From: Cryobacterium sp. PH31-L1
Lineage (GTDB): Bacteria > Actinomycetota > Actinomycetes > Actinomycetales > Microbacteriaceae
Direction: 5' to 3'
Length of the DNA: 64,000 nucleotides
NCBI RefSeq assembly: GCF_030063145.1
Contig: NZ_JASISM010000002.1
Location: 372,001 to 436,000, forward strand
Under the pieces are notes generated by a model that was given only the letters and a program-made list of their open reading frames with translations, had not been told where the DNA came from and made no database searches. Each line of letters begins with the position of its first letter. Positions within the stretch are counted from its first letter, which is position 1. Shown piece after piece: positions 50,961 to 59,884 of this stretch. The position numbers and the translations under genes are program-made.

Positions 50961-51232
50961 AGATCGTCGTGATGTGCGGAATCGGCCTGGGCACTTCGGC
51001 CATTCTCAAAGTCAACACCGAGCGAGCCCTGGAACGCCTCGACATCGACGCGCGGGTGCAGGCAACGGATGTGGCGGGCGTGCGCACCGCCGCAGCCGAC
51101 GCCCAGGTCATTCTGACCTCGTCGGAACTCGTCGACGCGATCGGTAAGACCAACGCCGACGTGATCGTCATCAACAACTACTTCGACGTCGACGAACTCG
51201 TCGCCAAGCTCGAGGTGGCCCTGGGCTCCTAG
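50957..51232 (+). CDS. PTS sugar transporter subunit IIB (ascorbate/galactitol type)
   Basis: A 91-residue EIIB. The P-loop cysteine is in VVMCGIGLGTSAILKVNTER (phosphocysteine loop), and the remainder alternates strand and helix as in IIB of the galactitol/ascorbate class, ending DVDELVAKLEVALGS. It forms a phosphorelay with the preceding IIA. Without an adjacent IIC the pair must either serve a permease elsewhere or have a regulatory role. Confidence 0.88.
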   Translation: MKIVVMCGIGLGTSAILKVNTERALERLDIDARVQATDVAGVRTAAADAQVILTSSELVDAIGKTNADVIVINNYFDVDELVAKLEVALGS

Positions 51233-51245
51233 CCCCGCTGAGCGC

Positions 51246-51311
51246 TTTCCGGGCCCGGGCCCGGAAAGCGGGCCCAGGTTCGATCATGGGCCCGGTTCTC
51301 AAAGGTGGGCC
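51246..51311. repeat. Dispersed GGGCCC palindrome element, copy 2
   Basis: The same 22-base perfect palindrome as at 49148 (here 51246-51267), followed by GGGCCCAGGTTCGATCATGG and CCCGGTTCTCAAAGGTGGGC. It starts 14 bases past the PTS IIB stop. Two GCGGATGCC words lie just downstream (51316-51395). Confidence 0.75.
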
Positions 51312-51462
51312 CGGCGAGCGGATGCCGCCTGGTCCCGCCTCCCGCCAGGCAAACGGATGACGCCGCTCGCATGTCCCTCCCGGCAGGCGGATGCCGCCAC
51401 CCACTCCATATGAGCGCGCGCGGCACCAATGAACGCCGGCGCCGCGGGCCTATGCTCAGCGC

Positions 51463-52161
51463 ATGAGCGACAACGCCAACGACAGCGACAGCGCCAGGGC
51501 CGAACATCGCTGGCCGGCTGTACTCGGGCTGCTGATCGCGCTCGCGCTGTACGCCACGCTGCCGAGCACGTTCCTGCCTGGCCTGCGCTATACGGTCGTC
51601 GCCATCGGACTCGCCCTGCTGATCCCGCTCATTGCCTTGAACCCGCACCGCCTGCACCGCGAGACCCGCTGGTCCAGATATATCGCCACCGGCCAGGCCT
51701 TTCTGCTCGTCGTGGCCAACGAGGTCGCCCTCGTGCAGCTCGTGATCCAGCTCACCTCGGGCGGCCAAAACGACGGCCCGACCCTACTGCTCGCGGCCCT
51801 GCAGGTGTGGGTCACCAACGTCATCGCGTTCGCCCTGGTCTATTGGGAACTCGACCGCGGCGGACCGGTCTCCCGCCGCCATGCGAAGCGCGCCGACTTT
51901 CCCCCGGCCGACTTTCGCTTTCCGCAGGACGAGGACCACGACGCCATCGACGAGGTCGCGGCCCGCTCCTCGCGGCGCATCGGCTGGGTCGCGTCGTATT
52001 TCGACTACGTGTACTTCTCGCTGTCCAACTCCATGGCGTTCAGCCCGACCGACACGATGCCGCTCTCGCTGCGCGCCAAGTCGCTCATGGCCCTCGAATC
52101 GTTCGGCGGCTTCGTACTGCTGGCCCTCGTGATCGCCCGGGCGGTTTCCCTGCTCGGCTAG
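51463..52161 (+). CDS. Hypothetical membrane protein
   Basis: A 232-residue protein with about five hydrophobic segments: AVLGLLIALALYATLPSTF, YTVVAIGLALLIPLIAL, TGQAFLLVVANEVALVQLVI, a fourth at WVTNVIAFALVYWELDRGG, and a C-terminal FGGFVLLALVIARAVSLLG. The cytosolic loop has FPQDEDHDAI and YFSLSNSMAFSPTDTMPLSL, a segment resembling a two-helix ion-channel pore region (SPTD before a last helix). I know related sequences only as conserved hypotheticals. Monocistronic, with palindromes on both sides. Confidence 0.7.
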   Translation: MSDNANDSDSARAEHRWPAVLGLLIALALYATLPSTFLPGLRYTVVAIGLALLIPLIALNPHRLHRETRWSRYIATGQAFLLVVANEVALVQLVIQLTSGGQNDGPTLLLAALQVWVTNVIAFALVYWELDRGGPVSRRHAKRADFPPADFRFPQDEDHDAIDEVAARSSRRIGWVASYFDYVYFSLSNSMAFSPTDTMPLSLRAKSLMALESFGGFVLLALVIARAVSLLG

Positions 52162-52297
52162 CTCGTCCCCCGAACCACCCCACACGGGACGGGCCCCGTC
52201 CGCCGATGCCCCATCGCTGAGCAAACGGATTCCGCAGCGGATGCCTAAAGAAGCATCACCAACGGATGCCTATCAGCGCGCGAGCGGATGCCGCCAC

Positions 52298-54424
52298 CTA
52301 CGCGATCAGCGCGCGCATGCCCCGATCGAGCTCATCGAGCGCCGCCTGCGCGGCCGCCCGCCGCTCCACCAGCGTGCCGACCGTGCTGCGCGTGTCGATG
52401 TACACCTTGAGCTTCGGTTCAGTTCCGCTCGGGCGCACCATGACGCGCGACCCGTCCGTCAAACGGATGCGCAGCACGTCACTCGGGGGAAGGTCGCCCA
52501 GCCCCCAGCGAAAGTCGTCGATCTCGTCGACCCGGATGCGGCCGACGTGGGTCGGCGGGGACTCCCGCAGACGCGTCATCACGAGCGCGATCGTGGACAG
52601 GTCCGACACCCGCACCGAGATCTGACCCGACGCGAAATGACCGAACTTCTCGCTGAACAGGTCGAGGTAGCCGGCGAGAGTGGTCCCCTCCGACTTGAGA
52701 TCGCTCACCAGCGAGAGCAGTGCGACGGCGGCGGAGATGCCGTCCTTGTCGCGCACGGTCTCCGGGTTGACCAGGTAGCCGAGTGCTTCTTCGAAGCCGT
52801 AGACCAGGTTAGGCACGCGCGAGACCCACTTGAATCCGGTGAGGGTTTCTACGAAACGCAGGCCGTAGGCATCCGCTACCGCATGCAGGGCGGGAGACGA
52901 CACGATGGAACACGCGAGTGCCCCGGTCTCCTCAGTGATAACAGCGTCAGGGTCTGAACCAGCCAGCGCAGCGGCCCGCCAGCCGAGAATTGCGCCAACC
53001 TCGTTGCCGCTCAGCCGGCGGTAGCCGCTCGCGCTGGACAGATCGGGGATGGCCACGGCGAGGCGGTCCGCATCCGGATCGTTGGCGATGATCAGCTCGG
53101 CGCTCACCTCACGCGCGGTCTCGTAGGCGAGATCCATGGCGCCGGGCTCTTCCGGGTTCGGAAATGCCACGGTCGGAAAGGCAGCGTCCGGCGCGATCTG
53201 CGCATCGACCAAGGTCGGCAGGTCGAACCCGGCCTTGACGAGCACGCGGCGGGTGGTATCCCAGCCGACCCCGTGCATAGCGGTGTACACGGCGTTCACC
53301 TGCGCGCGCGGCGTGTGTGCGAGGCCGGCCGTCGCCGCGATGTAGGCGAGCACGACGTCTTCCTCGGCGGTCTCATACGCCCCGCGCGGAAGCTTCAACA
53401 CGTGCTCGTCGGCGGCGACCCGCAAAATCTCATCCGAGATCGCCTTGTCGTCGGGCGAGACGATTTGCGCGCCATTGTTCGCGCCGCCCAGATACACCTT
53501 GTAGCCATTGTCATTGGGTGGGTTGTGCGACGCGGTCACCATCACACCGCAGCTGGCGTCGAAGTGCCGCACCGCGAAGGCGAGAACGGGCGTCGGCAGC
53601 AGCCGCGGCAAGAGGATGGCGCGCACCCCCGCGCCCGCCATCAGCGCCGCCGTGTCCGTCGCGAAGACGTGCGAGTTCTTGCGTCCGTCGTACCCGATGA
53701 CCACCGACGGCGTCACGCCGGGCGCGGCGTGCCGGCGCAGGTAGGTGGCGAGGCCAGCCGCCGCCTGCGAGACGAGCACGCGATTCATGCGGTTCGGTCC
53801 GGCGGAGATTTCGCCGCGCAGCCCGGCCGTGCCGAACGCCAGGCGGGTGTCAAAGCGCGAGTGAAGGTTCGACAGGGCTACCGTGTCGCCGTCGTCGACG
53901 GCATTGATGAGCGCACGAAGCTGCGCCTGCGTCTCCGGATCGGGATCCTGGTTCAGCCAGGCCCTGGCCGCCTGCAGCAGAGCTGCTGTGCGGTCGCTCG
54001 GAGTCTTCGGCGTCTCGTGTGCGACCGGAGCGGTTGCGAGGTCGTCGACATCGTCGTTCGCAGCAGCATCGGTTCTAATCGTCTGAATGGCAACGGTCGG
54101 TTCAGAGCCGGCATCGTCGCTGTCGTGCGCGATGGTCTGAATGGCAACGGTCGGCTCGGAGCCGGCATCGTCGCCGTCCTGCACGATCGGCAGGGCGCGG
54201 GTCGGGGTGTGCACCTCGTCGGCCTCGTCGGAGTCGGTGACCTGCGGCGCGGCATCCGAGGTGGTCGGCGGCGTGACGGGCGCAGTAGCCGGCGCAACGA
54301 CCGGCACGGTAGCCGGCGTGACCGGCGGGGTCACGTTCGCCGGTTCAACCGCTGGCGGGCCGGAATGGCGGCCGCCGCTGCGCGAAACCGTCGGCTCCGC
54401 GTCGCCACGCTCGGCGCCGGTCAC
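52298..54424 (-). CDS. Phospho-sugar mutase (alpha-D-phosphohexomutase family)
   Basis: A 708-residue mutase. The catalytic core begins near residue 150: FDTRLAFGTAGLRGEISAGP, then the phosphoserine loop VMVTASHNPPNDNGYKVYLG, metal-binding ANDPDADRLAVAIP, GNEVGAILGWRA, and the phosphate-binding RPSGTEPKLKVYI. PGM2-like proteins of this type interconvert hexose or pentose 1- and 5/6-phosphates. Next to PNP, ribose/deoxyribose-phosphate mutation is a plausible role. The first about 145 residues are Pro/Thr/Asp-rich low complexity with an 18-residue tandem duplication, absent from ordinary mutases. The GTG start overlaps the PNP stop (GTGA), supporting translation of the extension. Confidence 0.88.
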   Translation of the reverse strand: MTGAERGDAEPTVSRSGGRHSGPPAVEPANVTPPVTPATVPVVAPATAPVTPPTTSDAAPQVTDSDEADEVHTPTRALPIVQDGDDAGSEPTVAIQTIAHDSDDAGSEPTVAIQTIRTDAAANDDVDDLATAPVAHETPKTPSDRTAALLQAARAWLNQDPDPETQAQLRALINAVDDGDTVALSNLHSRFDTRLAFGTAGLRGEISAGPNRMNRVLVSQAAAGLATYLRRHAAPGVTPSVVIGYDGRKNSHVFATDTAALMAGAGVRAILLPRLLPTPVLAFAVRHFDASCGVMVTASHNPPNDNGYKVYLGGANNGAQIVSPDDKAISDEILRVAADEHVLKLPRGAYETAEEDVVLAYIAATAGLAHTPRAQVNAVYTAMHGVGWDTTRRVLVKAGFDLPTLVDAQIAPDAAFPTVAFPNPEEPGAMDLAYETAREVSAELIIANDPDADRLAVAIPDLSSASGYRRLSGNEVGAILGWRAAALAGSDPDAVITEETGALACSIVSSPALHAVADAYGLRFVETLTGFKWVSRVPNLVYGFEEALGYLVNPETVRDKDGISAAVALLSLVSDLKSEGTTLAGYLDLFSEKFGHFASGQISVRVSDLSTIALVMTRLRESPPTHVGRIRVDEIDDFRWGLGDLPPSDVLRIRLTDGSRVMVRPSGTEPKLKVYIDTRSTVGTLVERRAAAQAALDELDRGMRALIA
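54081..54188 (-). repeat. 54-bp tandem duplication in the mutase gene
   Basis: Two in-frame 54-base units (54081-54134 and 54135-54188), nearly identical over the first 39 bases, encode two copies of an 18-residue unit that begins DDAGSEPTVAIQTI. They lie in the low-complexity N-terminal extension of the phosphomutase. Confidence 0.85.
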
Positions 54425-55254
54425 AGTGCGGCCACGATCCGGGCGAGGAGCGCACTGATCACGGGTTCGGCCAGCGCGCCGGCCTCGATCACTTCGCCGT
54501 GACTGAGCGGGGTCGTCTGAATGCCGGCGGCGAGGTTGGTGATGAGCGAGAGCCCGAGAACCTCCATGCCGGCCTGCCGGGCCGCGATGGCCTCGAGTGC
54601 GGTCGACATACCCACAATGTGGCCGCCGATGGCCTTGGCCATCTGCACCTCGGCCGGCGTCTCGTAGTGCGGCCCGCGAAACTGGCAGTACACGCCTTCG
54701 TCGAGCGTGGGGTCGATTCCGCGCGCGAGATCGCGCAACCGCTTCGAGTACAGGTCGGTCAGATCGACGAAGTTCGCGCCCTCGATCGGGGAATCAGCCG
54801 TCAGGTTGATGTGGTCGCTGATCAGTACCGGGGTTCCGGGCTTCCACGATTCACGGATGCCGCCGGCCCCGTTGGTCAGAATCATCGTTGTCGCTCCGGT
54901 CGCCGCCGCCGTGCGCACACTGTGCACGACCCGGCGCACGCCGTGGCCCTCGTAGTAGTGCGTGCGGGCACCGATCACGAGCGCGCGCTTGCCGCCGGGC
55001 AGCAGAATCGAGCGCAGCGTGCCGGCATGGCCGACCAGCGCGGGCGCGCTGAACCCGGTGATGTCCGCGGCGGCGACCGTGTGCGTGGTCTCGCCGATCA
55101 GGTCAGCGGCCTTGGCCCAACCGCTGCCCAGGGTGAGAGCGATATCGTGCCGGGGCACTCCCGTGATGCCGGCGATCTCCGCAGCGGCCGACCGTGCTGC
55201 CTCAAACGGATCTGTTTCGGGCAGGTCTAACGGGTTGATCTCGTTCGTGAACAT
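54421..55254 (-). CDS. Purine-nucleoside phosphorylase
   Basis: A 277-residue trimeric-type PNP. LTLGSGWAKAADLIGE is the phosphate loop; GARTHYYEGHGVRRVVHSVR, TNGAGGIRESWKPGTPVLIS, CQFRGPHYETPAEV and GMSTALEAIAARQAGMEVLG follow, the last two forming the purine site. It splits purine nucleosides with phosphate to base and pentose-1-phosphate. The mutase gene downstream (GTGA overlap) would move the phosphate onward. The ATG has a modest upstream purine stretch and diverges from the flavoprotein gene. Confidence 0.92.
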   Translation of the reverse strand: MFTNEINPLDLPETDPFEAARSAAAEIAGITGVPRHDIALTLGSGWAKAADLIGETTHTVAAADITGFSAPALVGHAGTLRSILLPGGKRALVIGARTHYYEGHGVRRVVHSVRTAAATGATTMILTNGAGGIRESWKPGTPVLISDHINLTADSPIEGANFVDLTDLYSKRLRDLARGIDPTLDEGVYCQFRGPHYETPAEVQMAKAIGGHIVGMSTALEAIAARQAGMEVLGLSLITNLAAGIQTTPLSHGEVIEAGALAEPVISALLARIVAAL

Positions 55255-55436
55255 TTCACTACTCTAGAACCCCCACCTTGAGCACGGAGATTCTGCGCGA
55301 ATTCTGCTCATCGGCGCGCCGACCGGCCGTCGAGACGGTCATTCGGCGTGTTTTCGCCCTTTTCGAGGGACAAACCGGGCTCGACGGGCGGTGAAGCGGT
55401 TTTGCGGGGGCTCGACGGCTTGAGAGAATGGAGAAC

Positions 55437-56873
55437 ATGGCCTATGAGTTCGAACGCAAGCAGCGCATCGCAGTACTAGGCGGTGGGCCCGGCGGATACG
55501 AAGCGGCCATCGCCGGAGCACAACAGGGTGCTGACGTCACCCTCATTGAAAGCGTCGGTGTCGGCGGTTCCGCCGTGATAACGGATGTCGTCCCCTCCAA
55601 ATCTCTCATCGCCACGGCCGAGGCCTCGAACTCGATCGGTGAGGCCACCGACCTCGGCGTGCAGTTCTTCGTGCGCGGAGAAACTGGCAAGCCCCTGCGC
55701 CCGGAAGTGGCCATCAACCTGGCCGCAGTGAACAAGCGCCTGCTCGCTCTCGCCCGCCAGCAGTCCGAAGATATGAAGGCCACGCTCATTCGTGCCGGCG
55801 TGCGCTACGTGCAGGGTCACGGACGCCTCGACGGCACCACCGGCATCATCGTCGCCACCTCCGGCGACAAGGCCGCCACCGACTTCGACCGCATCGACGC
55901 TGACACCCTCGTCGTCTCCGTCGGCGCGAGCCCGCGCGTATTGTCCTCCGCGCTGCCCGACGGGGAGCATATCCTCACCTGGACCCAGCTCTACAACCTC
56001 AAGGCCATCCCCGAGCACCTGATCGTGGTCGGATCGGGCGTCACCGGAGCCGAGTTCGCCTCCGCCTACCGTGCCCTCGGCGCCAAGGTCACCCTCATCT
56101 CCAGCCGCGACCAGGTTCTGCCCGGTGAAGACGCCGACGCCGCCAACGTCATCGAGAACGTCTTCAAGCGCAACGGCATGACGGTGCTGTCCAAGTCGCG
56201 GGCCTCCTCGGTGGAACGCACCAAGACCGGTGTCATCGCCACCCTCGAAGACGGACGCACGGTCGAGGGCAGCCACTGCCTCATCGCCGTCGGCTCCATT
56301 CCGAACACCGCCAACATCGGTCTCGAGCAGGCCGGCGTGCAGATCACCGACTCCGGGCACATCCAGACGAACCGGGTCGCCCGCACCTCGATTCCGAACA
56401 TCTACGCGGCGGGAGACTGCACGACTGAGCTTCCGCTGGCATCCGTTGCCTCAATGATGGGGCGCACTGCCGTCTTCCACGCTATGGGAGACACGGTCAA
56501 CCCCATCGAGATCCGCAACGTGGCCGCTAACATCTTCACGCAGCCCGAGATCGCGACCGTCGGCTGGACCCAGAAGCAGATCGAAGACGGACTTGCGCAG
56601 GGCGAGATCTACAAGCTGCCGCTGTCACAAAACCCGCGCGCCAAGATGATGGGTATCAAGGACGGCTTCGTCAAGATCTTCGCCCGCACCGGCAGCGGCA
56701 CGGTCATCGGCGGCGTCATCGTTGCCCCCAAGGCCAGCGAACTCATCTTCCCGCTCGCCCTGGCCGTCGAGCACCGGCTCACCGTCGACGAGGTCGCCCG
56801 CACGTTCCCCGTCTACCCCTCGCTCACCGGCTCCATAACGGATGCTGCGCGAGCGATGCACGTAGTCCTCTAG
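55437..56873 (+). CDS. NAD(P)H-quinone dehydrogenase, LpdA-like flavoprotein
   Basis: A 478-residue flavoprotein disulfide-reductase fold. The FAD site is AVLGGGPGGYEAAIAGAQQG, the NAD(P) site IVVGSGVTGAEFASAYRALG, and YAAGDCT and the dimer interface follow. The redox CxxxxC of lipoamide dehydrogenase is replaced by VGVGGSAVITDVVPSK, with no cysteines. This places it with the mycobacterial LpdA-type quinone reductases. I start at 55437 because GGAG lies five bases before it; the ATG at 55428 is the alternative. No 2-oxoacid dehydrogenase genes are near. Confidence 0.88.
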   Translation: MAYEFERKQRIAVLGGGPGGYEAAIAGAQQGADVTLIESVGVGGSAVITDVVPSKSLIATAEASNSIGEATDLGVQFFVRGETGKPLRPEVAINLAAVNKRLLALARQQSEDMKATLIRAGVRYVQGHGRLDGTTGIIVATSGDKAATDFDRIDADTLVVSVGASPRVLSSALPDGEHILTWTQLYNLKAIPEHLIVVGSGVTGAEFASAYRALGAKVTLISSRDQVLPGEDADAANVIENVFKRNGMTVLSKSRASSVERTKTGVIATLEDGRTVEGSHCLIAVGSIPNTANIGLEQAGVQITDSGHIQTNRVARTSIPNIYAAGDCTTELPLASVASMMGRTAVFHAMGDTVNPIEIRNVAANIFTQPEIATVGWTQKQIEDGLAQGEIYKLPLSQNPRAKMMGIKDGFVKIFARTGSGTVIGGVIVAPKASELIFPLALAVEHRLTVDEVARTFPVYPSLTGSITDAARAMHVVL

Positions 56874-56930
56874 CTCCCGCGGCACGCCGCCATAGTTTTC
56901 GGGGTGGGCCGCGTGAGCGGGTCATCCGCT

Positions 56931-57050
56931 CCTCGCTCAAACATTGCGATGTTTCGGGGCCCTGCGCGAAAAGCGTGCGCAGAGCCCCGAAACACCGCAA
57001 AACTCGCAACCCCGCGGAAAACCCGCCCCCGCGGCTGCCAGCAGCGCGGG
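56931..57050. repeat. Dispersed palindromic element, copy B
   Basis: A 24-base inverted repeat (56944-56967 and 56977-57000, two mismatches) with a 9-base loop. Arms start TTGCGATGTTTCGGGG. Flanks GCTCCTCGCTCAAACATT on the left and AAAACTCGCAACCCCGCGGA with CCCCCGCGGCTG on the right match copy A at 18151-18290. Like copy A it lies between two convergent genes. Confidence 0.75.
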
Positions 57051-57134
57051 TCGAGTTTTGGTAGTGTCACCATCTGATTTCCCGAGCTATCTCGGGAACC
57101 GGGCGGGGGCAAGGTATCCGCGGGGTGACGAGTT

Positions 57135-57195
57135 ATGCCGGTTTTCAGAAAGGGATCCGAACGCTTTTCTCGGATCTCTTTCTGGAAACCGGCAT
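57135..57195. repeat. 26-base hairpin with 9-base loop
   Basis: Arms 57135-57160 and 57170-57195 (26 bases, two mismatches that would be G-U in RNA) around ACGCTTTTC. Left arm begins ATGCCGGTTTTCAGAAAGGG. The sequence is unrelated to copy B, about 190 bases away, but the geometry is the same. Located in the 417-base gap between the convergent LpdA-like and carboxylase genes, where no coding frame is convincing. Confidence 0.75.
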
Positions 57196-57290
57196 TGTTT
57201 GAGCTGAGGAGCGGTTGCCTTGTCCCCAACCCCGTCTAGAACAGCATCCGCCAGTCTCGGTAACTTGCGGTCGGCGGGAAAACGAAAGGG

Positions 57291-59069
57291 CTAGGCGGCG
57301 TCGGAGACCGTGAGCAGCACGCTGCCGGAAGAGACCGTCTCGCCGACTACCGCGGCGACGTTGCCCACGGTGCCATCGCGGTGGGCGACCAGCGGCTGCT
57401 CCATCTTCATGGCCTCGAGCACGAGCAGCAGGTCGCCCTTGACGACCAGATCACCCTCGGCGACGAGCAGCTTCACGATGGTCGCCTGCATCGGCGCTTT
57501 GATTGCGTCTCCGGTGGCGGTGTCGACGGAGTGCAGGCCGCCACGCCGCTTGGGGGCTGGGCCGACCGAGCGGGCGCTCGCGCCGCCGGGCAGCAGGCGG
57601 GTGGGCAGCGTCACCTCGATGCGGCGTCCCTCCACCTCGACGACGATGCTGTGGCGTTTCTGCGGGCCGGCGGCGTCTTCCATGCTGCCGCTCCACGGTT
57701 CGATGTCGTTCTCGAATTCGGTCTCGATCCACCGGGTGAAGACCGTGAAGGGCTTGCCGTCGGTCGGCGCGAAGGCCGGGTCGCGCACGACCTTGCGGTG
57801 AAAGGGCAGCACGGTCGGCAGGCCGGCCACCTCGAACTCGTCGAGGGCACGGCGCGAGCGCTCGAGCGCTTCCTCACGGGTTGCACCGGTGACGACGAGC
57901 TTGGCGATGAGGGAGTCGAACGATCCGCTGATCACATCGCCGGACTGCACGCCGGTGTCGACACGCACGCCAGGGCCGCCGGCGGGCTTGAACACGTGAA
58001 CCGGGCCGGGCGCGGGCAGAAAGCCGCGGCCGGCATCCTCCCCGTTAATGCGAAATTCAAAGGAGTGAGCGGATGCGACCGGGTCGCCACCGGAAAGCTC
58101 GCCGCCCTCAGCGAGGCGGAACTGTTCGCGCACCAGGTCGATGCCGGTGACCTCTTCGGAGACCGTGTGCTCCACTTGCAGGCGGGTGTTGACCTCGAGG
58201 AACGAGACGGTGCCGTCCTGGCCGATGAGAAACTCGCAGGTGCCGGCACCGAGGTAGCCGACCTCTTTCAAAATGGCCTTGGAGGCGCGGTACATCTCGG
58301 TCGTCTGCGCTTCGGTGAGAAACGGGGCCGGGGCCTCTTCGACGAGCTTCTGGTGCCGACGCTGCAGCGAGCAGTCGCGGGTCGACACCACGACGACGTT
58401 GCCGTGCATGTCAGCGAGGCACTGCGTTTCAACGTGACGGGGGGAGTCCAGGTACTTCTCGACGAAGCATTCGCCGCGACCGAAGGCTGTAACGGCCTCG
58501 CGGGTGGCGGAGTCAAACATTTCGGCAACCTCGTCGCGGGTGCGGGCAACCTTGAGGCCTCGGCCTCCGCCACCGAAGGCGGCCTTGATCGCGACGGGCA
58601 GGCCGTGCACGTCGACGAAGGCGAGCACCTCAGCGGCGTCGCTGCAGGGGTTCAGGGTGCCGGGCGCCATAGGCGCATTGACCTTTTCGGCGATCTTGCG
58701 GGCCGAGACCTTATCGCCGAGTTGTTCGATGGCTTCGGGCGACGGCCCGATCCAGGTGAGACCGGCGCCGATCACGGCGCGGGCGAAGTCGGCGTTCTCG
58801 GCCAGAAAGCCATAGCCGGGGTGCACGGCGTCAGCGTCGCTCCGGCGGGCGATCGATAGAATCTTGTCGATGACCAGGTAGGTTTCGGCGCCGGTGGTGC
58901 CGTCGAGACCGTACGCCTCGTCAGCGAGACGGGCGTGCAGGGAGTCGCGATCCTGGTCGGCGTAGACGGCGACAGAGAGAATTCCACTGTCTTTCGCGGC
59001 ACGGATGACCCGAACGGCGATCTCGCCTCGGTTGGCGATGAGGACCTTCGTTATGAGTGACACAATCAC
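57291..59069 (-). CDS. Acyl-CoA carboxylase alpha subunit (biotin carboxylase-BCCP)
   Basis: A 592-residue alpha chain like AccA3/Pcc[21 protein letters not shown] opens the biotin carboxylase, [19 protein letters not shown] is the ATP-grasp loop, [20 protein letters not shown] and [20 protein letters not shown] the active site, and the biotin Lys555 is in [14 protein letters not shown]. It carboxylates biotin for acetyl-/propionyl-CoA carboxylases feeding fatty-acid synthesis. It is closely similar in layout to 31904-33634, but stands with maf, the usual chromosomal context of the housekeeping copy. GTG start; the neighbouring GTG two codons on is equally possible. Confidence 0.92.
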   Translation of the reverse strand: MIVSLITKVLIANRGEIAVRVIRAAKDSGILSVAVYADQDRDSLHARLADEAYGLDGTTGAETYLVIDKILSIARRSDADAVHPGYGFLAENADFARAVIGAGLTWIGPSPEAIEQLGDKVSARKIAEKVNAPMAPGTLNPCSDAAEVLAFVDVHGLPVAIKAAFGGGGRGLKVARTRDEVAEMFDSATREAVTAFGRGECFVEKYLDSPRHVETQCLADMHGNVVVVSTRDCSLQRRHQKLVEEAPAPFLTEAQTTEMYRASKAILKEVGYLGAGTCEFLIGQDGTVSFLEVNTRLQVEHTVSEEVTGIDLVREQFRLAEGGELSGGDPVASAHSFEFRINGEDAGRGFLPAPGPVHVFKPAGGPGVRVDTGVQSGDVISGSFDSLIAKLVVTGATREEALERSRRALDEFEVAGLPTVLPFHRKVVRDPAFAPTDGKPFTVFTRWIETEFENDIEPWSGSMEDAAGPQKRHSIVVEVEGRRIEVTLPTRLLPGGASARSVGPAPKRRGGLHSVDTATGDAIKAPMQATIVKLLVAEGDLVVKGDLLLVLEAMKMEQPLVAHRDGTVGNVAAVVGETVSSGSVLLTVSDAA

Positions 59070-59148
59070 CTAGCCTATTGCCCGCCGCCGCATCCCTTTT
59101 GGTTCTGTCCCACAAAAAGACGCGGCAGATTCTTGCGGATGCCTACAA

Positions 59149-59799
59149 CTACAGTGCTCCGGGGCGATTCCACAGGGTCGGCCACTCGTGTCCGAGGGCG
59201 CGCACCAGCCGCCGCAGCGTCGGCAGCGACAGCCCCACCACGGTCGACGGATCCCCGATGATGCTTGTAATAAAGGGAGCGCCGAGACTGTCGATCGTGA
59301 ACGCCCCCGCTACGAACAAGGGCTCACCGGTGGCGATATAGGCATCGAGCTCGGCATCGTCGAGGTCGTCGGCGAAGGTCACCTCGGCCACCGCGACTGC
59401 GCCGATCGCCCGGCCGGGCAGGCCGTCGGCCATCTCGATCAGCCAGTGACCCGAATACAGCGTGCCGGTGCGCCCGCGCTGGCGTTCCCACCGCTCGCGG
59501 GCAGCATCCGCTGTGTGCGGCTTGCCGTAGATGACATCGCCCTGCACGAACACCGAGTCGCCGCCGAGCAGCAGACCGTTCAGAGGTTCGTCCAGCCGAG
59601 CGGATGCCGCTGCCTCCGCTTTCGCGCGCGCCAGCAGCTCCACGAGTACTCGCGCCTCGAGCGCCGAGCCCACGGCGGCTTCGGTCTCGGCGACGACCCG
59701 GGCCTCGTCGACCTCGGGGTTGATGAGCACCGGTTCGATGCCGGCCGCGCGCAGCAGGGCCAGGCGAGCCGGAGAGGTGGAAGCCAGATAGAGGCGCAT
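59149..59799 (-). CDS. maf: Maf-family nucleotide pyrophosphatase
   Basis: A 216-residue Maf protein: LYLASTSPARLALLRAAGIE (signature SxSPxR), EARVLVELLARAKAEAAA, GLLLGGDSVFVQGDVIYGKP (catalytic Asp) and the late AFTIDSLGAPFITSIIGDPS with VVGLSLPTL. It hydrolyses modified or canonical NTPs and is linked to septum arrest. The ATG at 59799 has AAAGGA five bases away. It lies 79 bases upstream of the carboxylase on the same strand. Confidence 0.9.
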   Translation of the reverse strand: MRLYLASTSPARLALLRAAGIEPVLINPEVDEARVVAETEAAVGSALEARVLVELLARAKAEAAASARLDEPLNGLLLGGDSVFVQGDVIYGKPHTADAARERWERQRGRTGTLYSGHWLIEMADGLPGRAIGAVAVAEVTFADDLDDAELDAYIATGEPLFVAGAFTIDSLGAPFITSIIGDPSTVVGLSLPTLRRLVRALGHEWPTLWNRPGAL

Positions 59800-59884
59800 G
59801 GTGATCCTTTTCAAACGGGGCGTAAGCATCCATTCAAGCAGGCGGCAACCGCCAGCCCGGCAAGGGGTGTGGGATCATCGTTAG

